NCBI RefSeq assembly: GCF_943913955.1 | Contig: NZ_CALUAE010000019.1 | Coordinates: 20,965-84,964 of the forward strand | Length of the DNA stretch: 64,000 bases | Reading direction: 5' to 3' | Source: Mycolicibacterium bacteremicum | GTDB lineage: Bacteria; Actinomycetota; Actinomycetes; Mycobacteriales; Mycobacteriaceae | Shown here: in pieces, positions 50,062-60,057 of the stretch | Numbering within the stretch: the first letter of the stretch is position 1 | How the letters are laid out: each line of letters opens with the position of its first letter | Program-made: the position numbers and the translations under genes | Notes under the pieces: generated by a model | Databases searched by the model: none | What the model saw: only the letters and a program-made list of their open reading frames with translations | Told to the model about the DNA's origin: nothing

Positions 50062-50814
50062 TCACTCGGACTGCGCGGAGGGCAGCACATGCAGGGTCGA
50101 CGGCCACCGCGCCGGGGGGTTGCCGAACGCCAGTTGCGCGTTCTTGACGATCTTCTTGCCCATCAGCCGATTACCCATCCCGCCGACGACCGCGCCGACG
50201 CCGACCGGCAGCATCTTGCCGAAGGCCAGCGCGCCGCGTTTGAGGGCGTACTTCTTGACGAAGAACTTCAGCAGCCGGTTGTTCAGCTGTGACACCGCGG
50301 GCAGCGGTAGGGTCGCCGCGCCGTCGGAGATCCACGCGCCGCTGGTGCGTCCGCCGCCGACCAGGTCGGCCACCGCGCCGCGGCCGTCCTCACCGACGAG
50401 CACGGCGAGCACCAGCGCGCGACGACGCTCGCGATGGTCGGCCGGGATGCCGTGCACCTCGGCGACCGCGAGCACGAACACCGCCGTCGCCTCCAGGAAC
50501 ACCACCGTCTCGCCGGCGACCGCCGACATCGCGGCCAGCGTGCCGATGCCCGGGAAGGCGGCCGCCGAACCGACCGCCGCACCGCTGGCCATCACCGCGG
50601 CCAGGTAGTGCTTCTCCAAGGCGGTGATGATCTCGGCCGGGGTGGCGTCGGGGCGCTGACGGCGCATCCGGTCCACATAGGCGGTGACCGCGGGTGCCTG
50701 CAGGCGGGTGCTGCGCTCCAGGATCTGGGACAACGCCTTGGCGGCGGCGCTGGGATCCTCGTTGCCGCCGTCGCGGGTGGCAGGCAGATTCTTGGTACTG
50801 GACCGGGCGTTCAT
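50062..50814 (-). CDS. Membrane-associated conserved protein (Rv1249c-like)
   Basis: A 250-residue protein of the Rv1249c position (262). A polar N terminus and a YVDRMRRQRPDATPAEIITA helix precede a glycine/alanine-rich hydrophobic hairpin (about 77-118, AAVMASGAAVGSAAAFPGIG, then ETVVFLEATAVFVLAVAEV). A second hydrophobic glycine stretch follows (FGKMLPVGVGAVVGGMGNRL). This is the EcsC/DUF-like pattern of a peripheral or hairpin membrane protein. No function known. ATG at 50814 is taken because the upstream 22 codons are unlike the family start. Confidence 0.72.
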   Translation of the reverse strand: MNARSSTKNLPATRDGGNEDPSAAAKALSQILERSTRLQAPAVTAYVDRMRRQRPDATPAEIITALEKHYLAAVMASGAAVGSAAAFPGIGTLAAMSAVAGETVVFLEATAVFVLAVAEVHGIPADHRERRRALVLAVLVGEDGRGAVADLVGGGRTSGAWISDGAATLPLPAVSQLNNRLLKFFVKKYALKRGALAFGKMLPVGVGAVVGGMGNRLMGKKIVKNAQLAFGNPPARWPSTLHVLPSAQSE

Positions 50815-50993
50815 CGGCGTACTTCCCTTCGCATCCTCGGGTGCGTCCCGCGGTGCCTGTCGAATACCCAGGCTAACCACAGTTCAACGACCGGGAGGTC
50901 GGTCTGAGTGCCCGCTCGGCGGATTGTCGTGACCTGGCTCACTCCTGGGCGGATCGGGAAGAAAAAAAGTCGGCTGCGACGCTGCCCCTACCC

Positions 50994-52253
50994 GTGACAA
51001 CATCCCTGGGCGTGACGACCGAGACCGCACCGCCCAGCAGGTTACGGATGATCGCCGTGCTGGGCCTGATGGTGGCGCTCGGCCCACTGACCATCGACAT
51101 GTATCTGCCGGCGCTGCCGCGGATCGCCGAGGACCTGACGGTGTCCTCCTCGGTGGTGCAGCTGACGTTGACCGGCACCCTGGCCGGGCTGGCCGTGGGC
51201 CAGCTCGTGATCGGGCCGCTGTCGGATTCCCTGGGTCGCCGGGCCCCGCTGATGGCCGGCATCGTCCTGCACATGGTGGCCTCGCTGGTCTGCCTGTTCG
51301 CCCCGAACATCGCGGTGCTCGGCGCGGGCCGGGTGCTGCAGGGGTTCGGTGCGGCCGCCGCCGCGGTGGTCGCGGTGGCCGTCGTCGGTGATCTCTACGT
51401 CGACAGTGCCGCGGCGACGGTGATGTCACGGCTGATCCTGGTGCTCGGCGTGGCGCCGGTGATCGCACCGTCGCTCGGTGCGGCCGTGCTGTTGCACGCG
51501 TCCTGGCACTGGGTGTTCGCGGTTCTGGTCGTGCTGGCGGGCGGACTGTTCCTGCTCGCTGCATTGGCGCTGCCGGAGACCCTGCCCCCATCGCACCGGC
51601 GCCCGCTGCGGGTGCGCGGGATCGCCGCCACCTACGGCTCGCTGCTGCGTGACCTGCGCTTCGTGACGCTGGTCGCGGTCGCCGGCCTGAGCATGGCGGG
51701 GCTGTTCGGCTATATCGCCGCGGCACCCTTCGTGCTGCAGGGCGACTACGGCCTGAACCAGCAGACCTTCGCGCTCATCTTCGCGGCGGGGGCGATCATG
51801 CTGATCGGCTCCACCCAGTCCAATGTGGTGCTGCTGCGCCGGTTCGCCCCGCAGCAGATCATGGTGGCCGCGCTCGGCGTCTCGGTGGTGGCCGGTATCG
51901 CGTTCGTCGCCCTGGCCGTGACGCAGGTGGCCGGGTTGGCCGGGTTCCTGGTGCCGGTGCTCGTCATCCTCGGTGCCATGGGTCTGGTGCTGCCCAATGC
52001 GCCCGCGGTAGCGCTGTCGCGGCACTCCGAGGCCGCCGGTACTTCGGCGGCGCTGCTCGGTGCCGCCCAGTTCGGCATCGGCGCGGCGGTCGCGCCGTTG
52101 GTCGGAGTACTCGGTAACAGCGAATTCGCCTTGGCCCTGGTCATGTTGGTGGGGTCGGCGGTCGCGCTGCTGGGTCTGCTGACCGTCGGTTCGGCCGCAC
52201 CTGCACACGGCGAGGCGGCAGCGGTCGAGGACGCCGAGACCGAACGGGTCTGA
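50994..52253 (+). CDS. Bcr/CflA-type MFS drug exporter
   Basis: A 419-residue, 12-helix major facilitator of the drug-proton antiporter-1 type. Helix 1 reads IAVLGLMVALGPLTIDMYLPALP, typical of Bcr/CflA proteins (chloramphenicol/bicyclomycin exporters). Motif A is IGPLSDSLGRRAPL between helices 2 and 3; motif C lies in helix 5 (LGVAPVIAPSLGAAVL). Export of a small drug or metabolite is inferred. GTG at 50994 or 51012 both precede helix 1. An unrelated DHA2 exporter gene follows on the same strand 90 bases later. Confidence 0.88.
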   Translation: MTTSLGVTTETAPPSRLRMIAVLGLMVALGPLTIDMYLPALPRIAEDLTVSSSVVQLTLTGTLAGLAVGQLVIGPLSDSLGRRAPLMAGIVLHMVASLVCLFAPNIAVLGAGRVLQGFGAAAAAVVAVAVVGDLYVDSAAATVMSRLILVLGVAPVIAPSLGAAVLLHASWHWVFAVLVVLAGGLFLLAALALPETLPPSHRRPLRVRGIAATYGSLLRDLRFVTLVAVAGLSMAGLFGYIAAAPFVLQGDYGLNQQTFALIFAAGAIMLIGSTQSNVVLLRRFAPQQIMVAALGVSVVAGIAFVALAVTQVAGLAGFLVPVLVILGAMGLVLPNAPAVALSRHSEAAGTSAALLGAAQFGIGAAVAPLVGVLGNSEFALALVMLVGSAVALLGLLTVGSAAPAHGEAAAVEDAETERV

Positions 52254-52342
52254 TCGCCCCGCTGTGACCGAGCCTGACTTGTCACCGCAACCGGCGTGAC
52301 CGTAGCGTCGGGCGGGTCGCCACTTTCTTCGATGACGAGTAG

Positions 52343-54271
52343 ATGTTCGAGAACCCCACTGACCGAGCTGTGCGCCCGGCCTCGCGGATGACCGCGCAGG
52401 CCGACCGAGCCAACCCGTGGCACGCGCTGTGGGCCATGCTCGTCGGCTTCTTCATGATCCTGGTCGACTCGACGATCGTCGCGATCGCCAACAAGCCGAT
52501 CATGGAGGCGCTGGGCACCGACTACGACGGCGTCATCTGGGTCACCAGTGCCTACCTGTTGGCCTACGCCGTCCCGCTGCTGGTATCCGGCCGGCTCGGG
52601 GATCGGTTCGGTCCGAAGAACATGTACCTGATCGGGCTGGCGGTCTTCACGCTGGCATCGCTGTGGTGCGGGCTGGCCGGGTCCATCGAAGAACTCATCG
52701 CGGCCCGGGTGGTGCAAGGGCTGGGCGCGGCGCTGCTGACCCCGCAGACGTTGTCGACGATCACCCGGCTGTTCCCCGCCGCCCGCCGCGGCGTGGCGAT
52801 GAGCGTGTGGGGCGCGACCGCCGGCGTGGCGACACTGGTCGGCCCGATCGCCGGCGGTCTGCTGATCGACGGGCTGGGCTGGCAGTGGATCTTCTTCGTC
52901 AACGTGCCGATCGGCCTCATCGGTATCGGGCTGGCGGTGTGGCTGGTGCCCACGCTGCCCACCGAGAAACACCATTTCGACCTGATCGGGGTGGCGCTGT
53001 CGGGGCTGGCGATGTTCTTCATCGTCTTCGCACTGCAGGAAGGTCAGTCCCACGACTGGGCGCCGTGGATCTGGGCGTTGATGGCGCTCGGCGGCGCCTT
53101 CCTGGTGGCATTCGTCTACTGGCAGTCGGTCAATCCGCGTGAGCCGCTGATCCCGCTGCGCATCTTCGCCGACCGCGACTTCACGTTGTCGACCGTCGGC
53201 GTCGCCGTCATCAGCTTCGCGGTGACCGCGATGATCCTGCCGGTGATGTTCTACGCGCCGGTGGTGCTGGGGTTGTCCTACACCCGCTCGGCGCTGCTGA
53301 CCGCGCCGATGGCGATCGCCTCGGGGGTGCTCGCCCCGTTCGTCGGTCGGATCGTGGACCGCAAGCCGCCGACCCCGATCATCGGTTTCGGCTTCTCGCT
53401 GCTGGCGATCGGATTGACCTGGCTGTCGTTCGAGATGACGCCGACCACCCCGATCTGGCGGCTGCTGCTGCCGCTGACGCTGATGGGGGTGGGCATGGCG
53501 TTCGTGTGGTCGCCGCTGGCGGCGACGGCCACCCGCAACCTGCCGCCGGAGTCGGCCGGCGCCGGGTCCGGGGTCTACAACAGCACCCGGCAGGTGGGCG
53601 CGGTGCTCGGCAGCGCCGCCATGGCGGCCTTCATGACCAGCCGGATCGGTGCCGAACTGGGTGGCGGCGCGCAGCCGGTCGCGGGTGAGGCCGGACCCGC
53701 CCCCGATCTGCCGGCCTTCCTGGAGGCGCCGTTCTCCGCGGCGCTGTCGCAGTCGCTGCTGCTCCCGGCGTTCATCGCCTTGTTCGGGGTGGTGGGCGCG
53801 ATCTTCCTGCGCGGCGACGGCCAGGGTGCACCCGAGCCGGACAGCCCGCCGCCGGTGGCGGTGCCCGTCGACGAGCAGCACTCGCTGGACGAGGACTGGG
53901 TCGACGACGATGACTACATCGAGTACGAGGTGGACTGGGATGCCGCGCCGTACCGCACCGACGACCGGCCCACCGATATCGTGCCCGCGTTCCTTGTCGA
54001 CGAGTCGGTGACCGATCAGCTGGGCACCTGGCACGACGAGACCGACGAACTGGCACCGGTCGGGCAGGCTGAGCGATCCGAGCCCGCGGCGTGGCGCCAC
54101 GACCCGGCCGACCTGCTGACCGAGCCCGACGACGGCTCGATCGCCCATGCGCACAATGGCTTTCACGCCGAGCCGCCGGTCTGGTCGGAGCCGCTGGAAC
54201 CGCCGGCCGAGGATTCGGTGGGCAGCCTGGCGCCGCGGCCGACCCGGGGCAGGCACTCGCGCGAGGACTGA
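52343..54271 (+). CDS. DHA2-family MFS exporter (Rv1250-like) with long acidic tail
   Basis: A 642-residue EmrB/QacA-type transporter with 14 helices (residues 27-500), motif A GRLGDRFGPKNMYL, and the DHA2 helix-1 acidic residue in MILVDSTIVAIAN. Rv1250 at this position is 579 residues; here a ~140-residue cytosolic tail (from about 500) is unusually acidic (LDEDWVDDDDYIEYEVDWDA) and contains repeated DE/WH patches. The tail may bind a partner or sense pH. Export of antiseptics/drugs or lipids is inferred from family only. ATG at 52343 gives the family's N terminus. Confidence 0.88.
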   Translation: MFENPTDRAVRPASRMTAQADRANPWHALWAMLVGFFMILVDSTIVAIANKPIMEALGTDYDGVIWVTSAYLLAYAVPLLVSGRLGDRFGPKNMYLIGLAVFTLASLWCGLAGSIEELIAARVVQGLGAALLTPQTLSTITRLFPAARRGVAMSVWGATAGVATLVGPIAGGLLIDGLGWQWIFFVNVPIGLIGIGLAVWLVPTLPTEKHHFDLIGVALSGLAMFFIVFALQEGQSHDWAPWIWALMALGGAFLVAFVYWQSVNPREPLIPLRIFADRDFTLSTVGVAVISFAVTAMILPVMFYAPVVLGLSYTRSALLTAPMAIASGVLAPFVGRIVDRKPPTPIIGFGFSLLAIGLTWLSFEMTPTTPIWRLLLPLTLMGVGMAFVWSPLAATATRNLPPESAGAGSGVYNSTRQVGAVLGSAAMAAFMTSRIGAELGGGAQPVAGEAGPAPDLPAFLEAPFSAALSQSLLLPAFIALFGVVGAIFLRGDGQGAPEPDSPPPVAVPVDEQHSLDEDWVDDDDYIEYEVDWDAAPYRTDDRPTDIVPAFLVDESVTDQLGTWHDETDELAPVGQAERSEPAAWRHDPADLLTEPDDGSIAHAHNGFHAEPPVWSEPLEPPAEDSVGSLAPRPTRGRHSRED

Positions 54272-54286
54272 GGCGCCGGTGCGCGG

Positions 54287-57200
54287 CTACGCCGGGTCGG
54301 TCAGCGCCAGGAATGCGCCCAGTTCGACCAGACCGGCCGGGGTGCTCGGCAGATAGTCGGTCAATGCCGCCGAGCGGACGATCACCGCGGCGTACTTGGC
54401 CCGGCTGATCGCGACGTTGAGCCGGTTGCGGTTGAGCAGGAATGACACGCCCCGCGGCACGTCCTGGGCCGAGGAGGCCGTCATCGACACGAACACCAGC
54501 GGGGCCTGGCGGCCCTGGAACTTGTCGACGGTGCCCACCTCGACATCGCCGAGGCCCGCCGCGTCCAGCGTGCGCCGCAACATCACGACCTGGGCGTTGT
54601 ACGGCGTGACCACCAGCACGTGCCGCTGATCCAGTGCGACCGTGCCCTTTTCGTCGGTCCACGCGCTGCGCAGCCGCTCGGTGATCGCGGCGGCGATGGC
54701 CTCGGCCTCCTCCGGACTGTCGGTGGCGTTGCCGGTGTGCTCGACGGCCAGCACATGCACGCCCGGATCGACACCGTCGAGCCGGCGGGATCCGCTGACC
54801 TGTGCCTGCGCCTGCAGCCGTCCGCCATAGGACAGCCGTGACACCGGCCCGCAGACCTCGGGGTGCATGCGGAAGGACCGGTCCAGGAAGTACCCGCGCT
54901 CCTCGGGCAGGGTGGCGTGACCGTCCACCAGCCAGCCCAGCGCCGACCCGTCGACCGGTTCGGGGTGGGTGCCCTGGCTGACCTGCGGCAGCTGCTGTGG
55001 GTCGCCGAGCAGCAGCAGATTACGGGCCGCCGTGGCGACCGCGAGGGTGTTGGCCAGGCTGTACTGACCGGCCTCCTCGATGACCAGCAGATCCAACGCA
55101 CCGCGCGGCACCCGGTTCGGGTTGGCGAAATCCCATGCGGTGCCCCCGATCACGCACCCCTCGGTGTCGGCGATGAACGCCGGGTAGTCCTTCTCGGCGA
55201 CCTCGCGCCACGGCCGGTCCGGGCTCTTCTTCTTACCGACGCGCTCGGCGTTCACCCCCGCGTCGATCACCCCGCCCAGCAGGTTCTCCACCACGGCGTG
55301 GGACTGCGCGACGACACCGATGCGCCAACCGTGTCCGGTGATCAGCCGGGCGATCACCGCGGCCGAGGTGTAGGTCTTGCCGGTACCGGGTGGGCCGTGC
55401 ACCGCCAGATAGGACGAGTCGAGATCCAGCAGTGCCGCGGTGATATCGGCGCAGACGTCGCCGGTGCGGGGGAGCGGGCCGCCGCGGCGCGTGCGCGGTG
55501 GGCGGCGCAGCAGGATGTCGGTGACGGCGTCGGCGGGCAGGTTGGGCAGTCCGGCGGCCAGCAGCGCGGCGGTGTCCGCGATCGACTCCTGCAGCGGTTT
55601 GGTGTTGATCGGGCCCGGCGGGGTGAGCGCGAACGGCAGCCGGTCGAACGGCTCGCTGTGCTTCTCGACGATCACGACTTCGGTCGGCGCCTCCGGGTTG
55701 TCGCATCCGGTGACCACGATATTGCCGAACGCCCGCCGGTCTGGGTCCTCGGACAACCCGGCGGGTGCGGGCGGGTCGTAGAGGGCGAACATGTCGCTGC
55801 ACAGATCGCCATTGGCGATCTCACCGGTGAGGCGCAGGTGCCGCTGCGGTTTCCGGGCCCGGGGCGGGGTGTGCCAGTCGGCGACGATCTCGGCCGACTC
55901 GGCGATGAAGACATCGCTGTTGTCCGACCATTCGTCGACCGGATTGTTCACCCGGTCGAAATGCGCCCACCAGAACGGTTTGTCCTCGCGCTTGTGGTAC
56001 CCGCGGGCGGCGGCGACCATGGCCACCGCGGTCTGCTCGGCCGTCCGTTCGGCGGTGTTGTCCCCGGCGAAACGCAGCAGTGCGCGGTCGGTGTTGTCGG
56101 CGACCGCGACGGCGGTTTGAGATGCGGTGTCACGCACCGGTTGCGGGCCGCGCGGGGGCACCGCGGATTCGATGGCGCGGGCCACCAGCCAGTCACGTAG
56201 CCGCCGTGTGGACCGGCAGTCGTAGCGGTTGTAGTCCTCGATCTCCTTGAGCACCACCGCGGCGTCATCGGCCCGGCCGTCGGCGGCCAGCGCACAGTAC
56301 TTGGCGTACTGGGTGATCGAGTCGGTGGCGGTGGTGACCTCGCCGTCGCGCAACTCGTTGCCCATGTAGAGCGGTTCCAGGTATTTGATGCTGTAGCTCT
56401 CGGTGCCGACCCGGATGCTCTTGCGCACCAACGGGTACAGGTCGACCAGCACCCCGTTGCGCAGCAGGTCGTCGACATCGTCCTCGCCGACACCGTAGCG
56501 GCCGGCCAGTCGCAGCAGTGTGCTCTTCTCATACGCCGCGTAGTGGTAGATGTGCATGTTGGGATAGCGCCTGCGCCGTTTGCGGACCATGGCCAGGAAG
56601 TCGCACAGCGCCTGCTTCTCCGAGGGTCGGTCGTGGGCCCAGTACGGGGTGAACTCGTCGTTGACGGTCAGCACGCCCCACAGGTATTCCAGTCCCCAGT
56701 CGACCCCGTTGCGGGTCCACAGCGGGTCACCCTCGAAGTCGAAGAACAGGTCGCCCTTGTCGGCGTCGGGCAGCACCATCAGCGGTTGGGCGTCGACGAT
56801 CTCGTAGGGCGGCTTACCGTCGGTACGGTCGGCGATCTGCAGCCGGGCCTGCGCGGTCAGCGCACCGACCGTACGTTTGGACAGCTCGGGCACCGGCCCG
56901 TCGTGGACCGCCAGCTGGTGCACGGTGGTGATCCCGGCGTCCAGCAGCCGGGCCCGCTGGGTGACCCGCATCCCGGCGACCAGCAGCAGATCGTCACTGT
57001 CCTTGACCTGCACACTGCAGTCCGGGCAGCGGAAGCAGGCCCGCACCGTGTCGTCTGCCCACGACACCGCCCGGCCGCCGGCCAGGTGATCGTCGAGCAG
57101 CCGTTCCAGCGCGGCGCGGCGCGGCCGGTACACCGGCAGCAGTTCGTCGACACGGTAGGTGGCCACCGCGCCGTCGCCGAGCAGTAGATCGATCTCGTCG

Positions 57201-57688
57201 GCCACCGGCACACCCGCGGCGGCCAGGGTGTCGGCGTAGGCGGCCAGTTGCAGCAGCGCCTCCACCTTCACCGAGCGGGCCAGCTTGGTGTCGCGCAGCC
57301 GGTAGCGGCCGTCGGCGTCGAGGGTCAGGAAATCGGCGAAGCCGGCGAACCGGCCGTCGAACATGGCGGCCTGATAGATCGCCGGGGCCCGGCGCTCGAT
57401 GGCGGCCATGGTCTGCGCGGCGGCGGCGGTGAGTCCGGCGACGGTGTAGCGCGGCCGCCCGATCACGGTGACCTCGACCTCCTCGCGCAGCGCCTCGAGG
57501 TGGCGCTGTTCGTGATCGTCACCCAGATCGGCCGTCCGGGCCAGCAGTTCGTCGTCACCGGAGGTCTTCGGCCCGCGGCCCAGGTGCGCGTCGAAGGAGC
57601 GCAGCAGGGCGTATTCGCACCGGGCGGCGGCCGCGAGGTCGGAGGCGCTGTAGATGACGAGGCCTGCGGTCCCGGGGTCGCTGAACAC
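54287..57688 (-). CDS. TM0106-family RecB-like nuclease/DNA2-UPF1-like helicase (Rv1251c-like)
   Basis: A 1133-residue protein. The N-terminal half contains a RecB-like nuclease (FADFLTLDADGRYRLRDTKLARS, the QxxxY/E-K type core) with a cysteine cluster CFRCPDCSVQ, then an RNase H-like exonuclease segment (LFFDFEGDPLW). The C-terminal half is an SF1 helicase: Walker A HGPPGTGKTYTSAAV (about 706), DLLVIEEAGQYSLAN, QQLPQVSQGTHP, VGTVDKFQGRQAPLVFVSM and NVAISRAKY. Rv1251c is 1139 residues. DNA or RNA unwinding coupled to cleavage is expected, but the pathway is not known. GTG at 57688 has TAGCCT six bases upstream. Confidence 0.9.
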   Translation of the reverse strand: MFSDPGTAGLVIYSASDLAAAARCEYALLRSFDAHLGRGPKTSGDDELLARTADLGDDHEQRHLEALREEVEVTVIGRPRYTVAGLTAAAAQTMAAIERRAPAIYQAAMFDGRFAGFADFLTLDADGRYRLRDTKLARSVKVEALLQLAAYADTLAAAGVPVADEIDLLLGDGAVATYRVDELLPVYRPRRAALERLLDDHLAGGRAVSWADDTVRACFRCPDCSVQVKDSDDLLLVAGMRVTQRARLLDAGITTVHQLAVHDGPVPELSKRTVGALTAQARLQIADRTDGKPPYEIVDAQPLMVLPDADKGDLFFDFEGDPLWTRNGVDWGLEYLWGVLTVNDEFTPYWAHDRPSEKQALCDFLAMVRKRRRRYPNMHIYHYAAYEKSTLLRLAGRYGVGEDDVDDLLRNGVLVDLYPLVRKSIRVGTESYSIKYLEPLYMGNELRDGEVTTATDSITQYAKYCALAADGRADDAAVVLKEIEDYNRYDCRSTRRLRDWLVARAIESAVPPRGPQPVRDTASQTAVAVADNTDRALLRFAGDNTAERTAEQTAVAMVAAARGYHKREDKPFWWAHFDRVNNPVDEWSDNSDVFIAESAEIVADWHTPPRARKPQRHLRLTGEIANGDLCSDMFALYDPPAPAGLSEDPDRRAFGNIVVTGCDNPEAPTEVVIVEKHSEPFDRLPFALTPPGPINTKPLQESIADTAALLAAGLPNLPADAVTDILLRRPPRTRRGGPLPRTGDVCADITAALLDLDSSYLAVHGPPGTGKTYTSAAVIARLITGHGWRIGVVAQSHAVVENLLGGVIDAGVNAERVGKKKSPDRPWREVAEKDYPAFIADTEGCVIGGTAWDFANPNRVPRGALDLLVIEEAGQYSLANTLAVATAARNLLLLGDPQQLPQVSQGTHPEPVDGSALGWLVDGHATLPEERGYFLDRSFRMHPEVCGPVSRLSYGGRLQAQAQVSGSRRLDGVDPGVHVLAVEHTGNATDSPEEAEAIAAAITERLRSAWTDEKGTVALDQRHVLVVTPYNAQVVMLRRTLDAAGLGDVEVGTVDKFQGRQAPLVFVSMTASSAQDVPRGVSFLLNRNRLNVAISRAKYAAVIVRSAALTDYLPSTPAGLVELGAFLALTDPA

Positions 57689-57745
57689 GGGTCCAGGCTA
57701 GGGGAGCGCACCGACACCGCCGGGCCGCCCATGCCCGACGAAAAT

Positions 57746-58300
57746 TCAGCCGGTGTTGCCGATCAGCTCGACCCCCGCACCGTTCCAGCGGAACCGCACC
57801 ACGCTGTCCAGGCCGGGCACGCCGCCGGTGAACACCAACGCGACGGTGTCGCCGGTGCTCTGGGTGGTGTCGATGTCGTTGAAGCCGTAGGTGTCGGGCA
57901 CGCCGGTGGGGATGAACTTGCCCTGGTGGAACATCACCGCGCGGGTGTTGACGTTCTCGGCGTTGGTGTTGGCCTTGACGATCACCGCCGACAGCTGGGC
58001 GCATTCGTTGTAGTTGCCCGCCAACGGTTCCGGGCTCCACGGCTGATTGCTGCGCGGGTCGCGGGGCAGCTCGGAGACCGCCCGCACCACCTCGGGCGCG
58101 GCCAGGTTCACCGCGCACGGATCGGGCGCCGGGGTCGGCTCGGTGGGCGCAGGCGGCGGGGCGGCGACGGGGGATTCGACCGGAACGGAGGTGGGTGCCG
58201 GGGCGTCGGGTGTCTTGGACACCGTGGAATCGCTGGAGCCACATCCCGCCAGTACGACGGTGGCGGCCAACACCCATGCACCCTTCGCCGTCGACCTCAC
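57746..58300 (-). CDS. lprE: Lipoprotein LprE
   Basis: A 184-residue lipoprotein (202 in M. tuberculosis). Signal MRSTAKGAWVLAATVVLAGC has lipobox VLAGC and lipidated C20. A Pro/Ala/Thr-rich wall-spanning linker (PVAAPPPAPTEPTPAP) follows, then an LppP/LprE domain with a cysteine pair (DPCAVNL and NECAQLS) that likely forms a disulphide. GTG at 58300 has TACGGT eight bases upstream (58314 to 58309). Function unknown beyond reported roles in phagosome survival for the M. tuberculosis protein. Confidence 0.88.
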   Translation of the reverse strand: MRSTAKGAWVLAATVVLAGCGSSDSTVSKTPDAPAPTSVPVESPVAAPPPAPTEPTPAPDPCAVNLAAPEVVRAVSELPRDPRSNQPWSPEPLAGNYNECAQLSAVIVKANTNAENVNTRAVMFHQGKFIPTGVPDTYGFNDIDTTQSTGDTVALVFTGGVPGLDSVVRFRWNGAGVELIGNTG

Positions 58301-58371
58301 AACACCGCACCGTACCGGTGTGGCCGGTCTGTCCTGGCGTGGCGACGCGCACAGATTAGACTGCTCCTGAA

Positions 58372-60057
58372 ATGACCTCGCCCGATGCACCCAGCCCCGC
58401 CGCCGAACTGACCTTCGCTGACCTGCAAATTCACCCCTCGGTGCTGCAGGCTGTCACCGAGGTCGGCTATGAGTCGCCGTCGGCCATCCAGGCCGCGACC
58501 ATCCCGCCGATGCTGGAGGGATCCGACGTCGTCGGGCTGGCCCAGACCGGAACGGGTAAGACGGCGGCGTTCGCCATCCCGATCCTGTCCAAGATCGACC
58601 CCGCCAGCAAGAACACCCAGGCCCTGGTGCTGGCGCCCACCCGTGAGCTCGCACTGCAGGTCGCCGAGGCGTTCGGTCGCTACGGCGCCCACCTGCCGAA
58701 CGTCCAGGTCCTGCCGATCTACGGTGGTTCGTCCTACGGGCCGCAGTTGGCCGGGCTGCGGCGCGGGGCGCAGATCGTGGTCGGTACGCCCGGTCGCGTC
58801 ATCGACCACCTGGAGAAGGGCAGCCTGGACCTCTCGCACCTGGATTACCTGGTGCTCGACGAGGCCGACGAGATGCTGCAGATGGGCTTCGCCGAGGATG
58901 TCGAGCGCATCCTGGCCGACACCCCCGAGTACAAGCAGGTCGCGCTGTTCTCGGCCACCATGCCGCCGGCGATCAAGAAGATCACCAGCAAGTACCTGCA
59001 CGACCCGGTCGAGGTAACGGTCAAGTCCAAGACCCAGACCGCGGAGAACATCACCCAGCGCTATCTGCAGGTGTCCTACCCGCGCAAGATGGATGCGCTG
59101 ACCCGGCTGCTGGAGGTCGAGGAGGGCGACGCGATGATCGTGTTCGTCCGCACCAAGCAGGCCACCGAGGAGGTGGCCGAGAAACTGCGGGCGCGCGGCT
59201 TCGCGGCGGCGGCCATCAACGGCGACATCCCGCAGGCCCAGCGCGAACGCACCATCGCCTCGCTCAAGAGCGGTTCGATCGACATCCTGGTCGCCACCGA
59301 CGTGGCCGCCCGCGGTCTGGACGTCGAACGCATCAGCCACGTCGTGAACTACGACATCCCGCACGACCCGGAGTCCTATGTGCACCGCATCGGACGTACC
59401 GGTCGCGCGGGACGCTCGGGCACCGCACTGCTGTTCGTCACGCCGCGGGAGCGCCACCTGCTCAACTCCATCGAGCGGGTCACCCGGCAGAAGCTCGTCG
59501 AGATCCAGTTGCCCTCGGTCGACGATGTCAACGAGCAGCGGGTCGCCAAGTTCCGCGACTCCATCAGCGAGGGCCTGAACAAGCCCGGTATCGATCTGTT
59601 CCGCCGCCTCATCGAGGACTACGAGCGCGACAACGATGTGCCGTTGGCCGATATCGCCGCCGCGCTGGCGCTGCTGTCGCGCGACGGCGAAGCGTTCCTG
59701 ATGACCGAACCGCCGCCGGAGAAGCGCAAGGAGCGCAGTGAACGGCCGCCGCGTGAGGACGGGCCGGGGCGCAAGAAGCACAGCACCCGAACCGATCTGG
59801 CGACCTACCGGATCGCCGTCGGCAAGCGGCACAAGGTGGCGCCGGGGGCGATCGTCGGCGCGATCGCCAACGAGGGCGGTCTGAACCGCAGCGATTTCGG
59901 GCACATCAACATCAAGGTCGACCACTCGCTGGTGGAGCTGCCGGCCAGGCTGCCGCGTGAGGTCTACAAGAAGCTGGAGAACACCCGGATCCAGGGTGTG
60001 CTGATCAACCTGCAACAGGATCGCGGCGGGCAGAAACCACGACGCAAAGACTCGTGA
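58372..60057 (+). CDS. deaD: DEAD-box ATP-dependent RNA helicase DeaD
   Basis: A 561-residue cold-shock/ribosome-assembly type DEAD-box helicase (563 in M. tuberculosis). Q motif SAIQAATIPPMLEG, motif I AQTGTGKTAAF (about 58-68), DEAD in LVLDEADEMLQMG, SAT in FSATMPP, and HRIGRTGRAG (motif VI) are all clear. The last ~80 residues hold a DbpA-like RNA-binding domain (YRIAVGKRHKVAPGAIVGAI). TAGACT lies nine bases before the ATG. Its stop overlaps the acyltransferase GTG. Confidence 0.95.
   Translation: MTSPDAPSPAAELTFADLQIHPSVLQAVTEVGYESPSAIQAATIPPMLEGSDVVGLAQTGTGKTAAFAIPILSKIDPASKNTQALVLAPTRELALQVAEAFGRYGAHLPNVQVLPIYGGSSYGPQLAGLRRGAQIVVGTPGRVIDHLEKGSLDLSHLDYLVLDEADEMLQMGFAEDVERILADTPEYKQVALFSATMPPAIKKITSKYLHDPVEVTVKSKTQTAENITQRYLQVSYPRKMDALTRLLEVEEGDAMIVFVRTKQATEEVAEKLRARGFAAAAINGDIPQAQRERTIASLKSGSIDILVATDVAARGLDVERISHVVNYDIPHDPESYVHRIGRTGRAGRSGTALLFVTPRERHLLNSIERVTRQKLVEIQLPSVDDVNEQRVAKFRDSISEGLNKPGIDLFRRLIEDYERDNDVPLADIAAALALLSRDGEAFLMTEPPPEKRKERSERPPREDGPGRKKHSTRTDLATYRIAVGKRHKVAPGAIVGAIANEGGLNRSDFGHINIKVDHSLVELPARLPREVYKKLENTRIQGVLINLQQDRGGQKPRRKDS

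Noticed and set aside
51746..54256. An 836-codon minus-strand frame over both MFS genes
   Set aside because: Low-complexity Arg/Gln/His/Gly translation crossing two recognisable genes and their gap. No domain, start site or ribosome-binding site.
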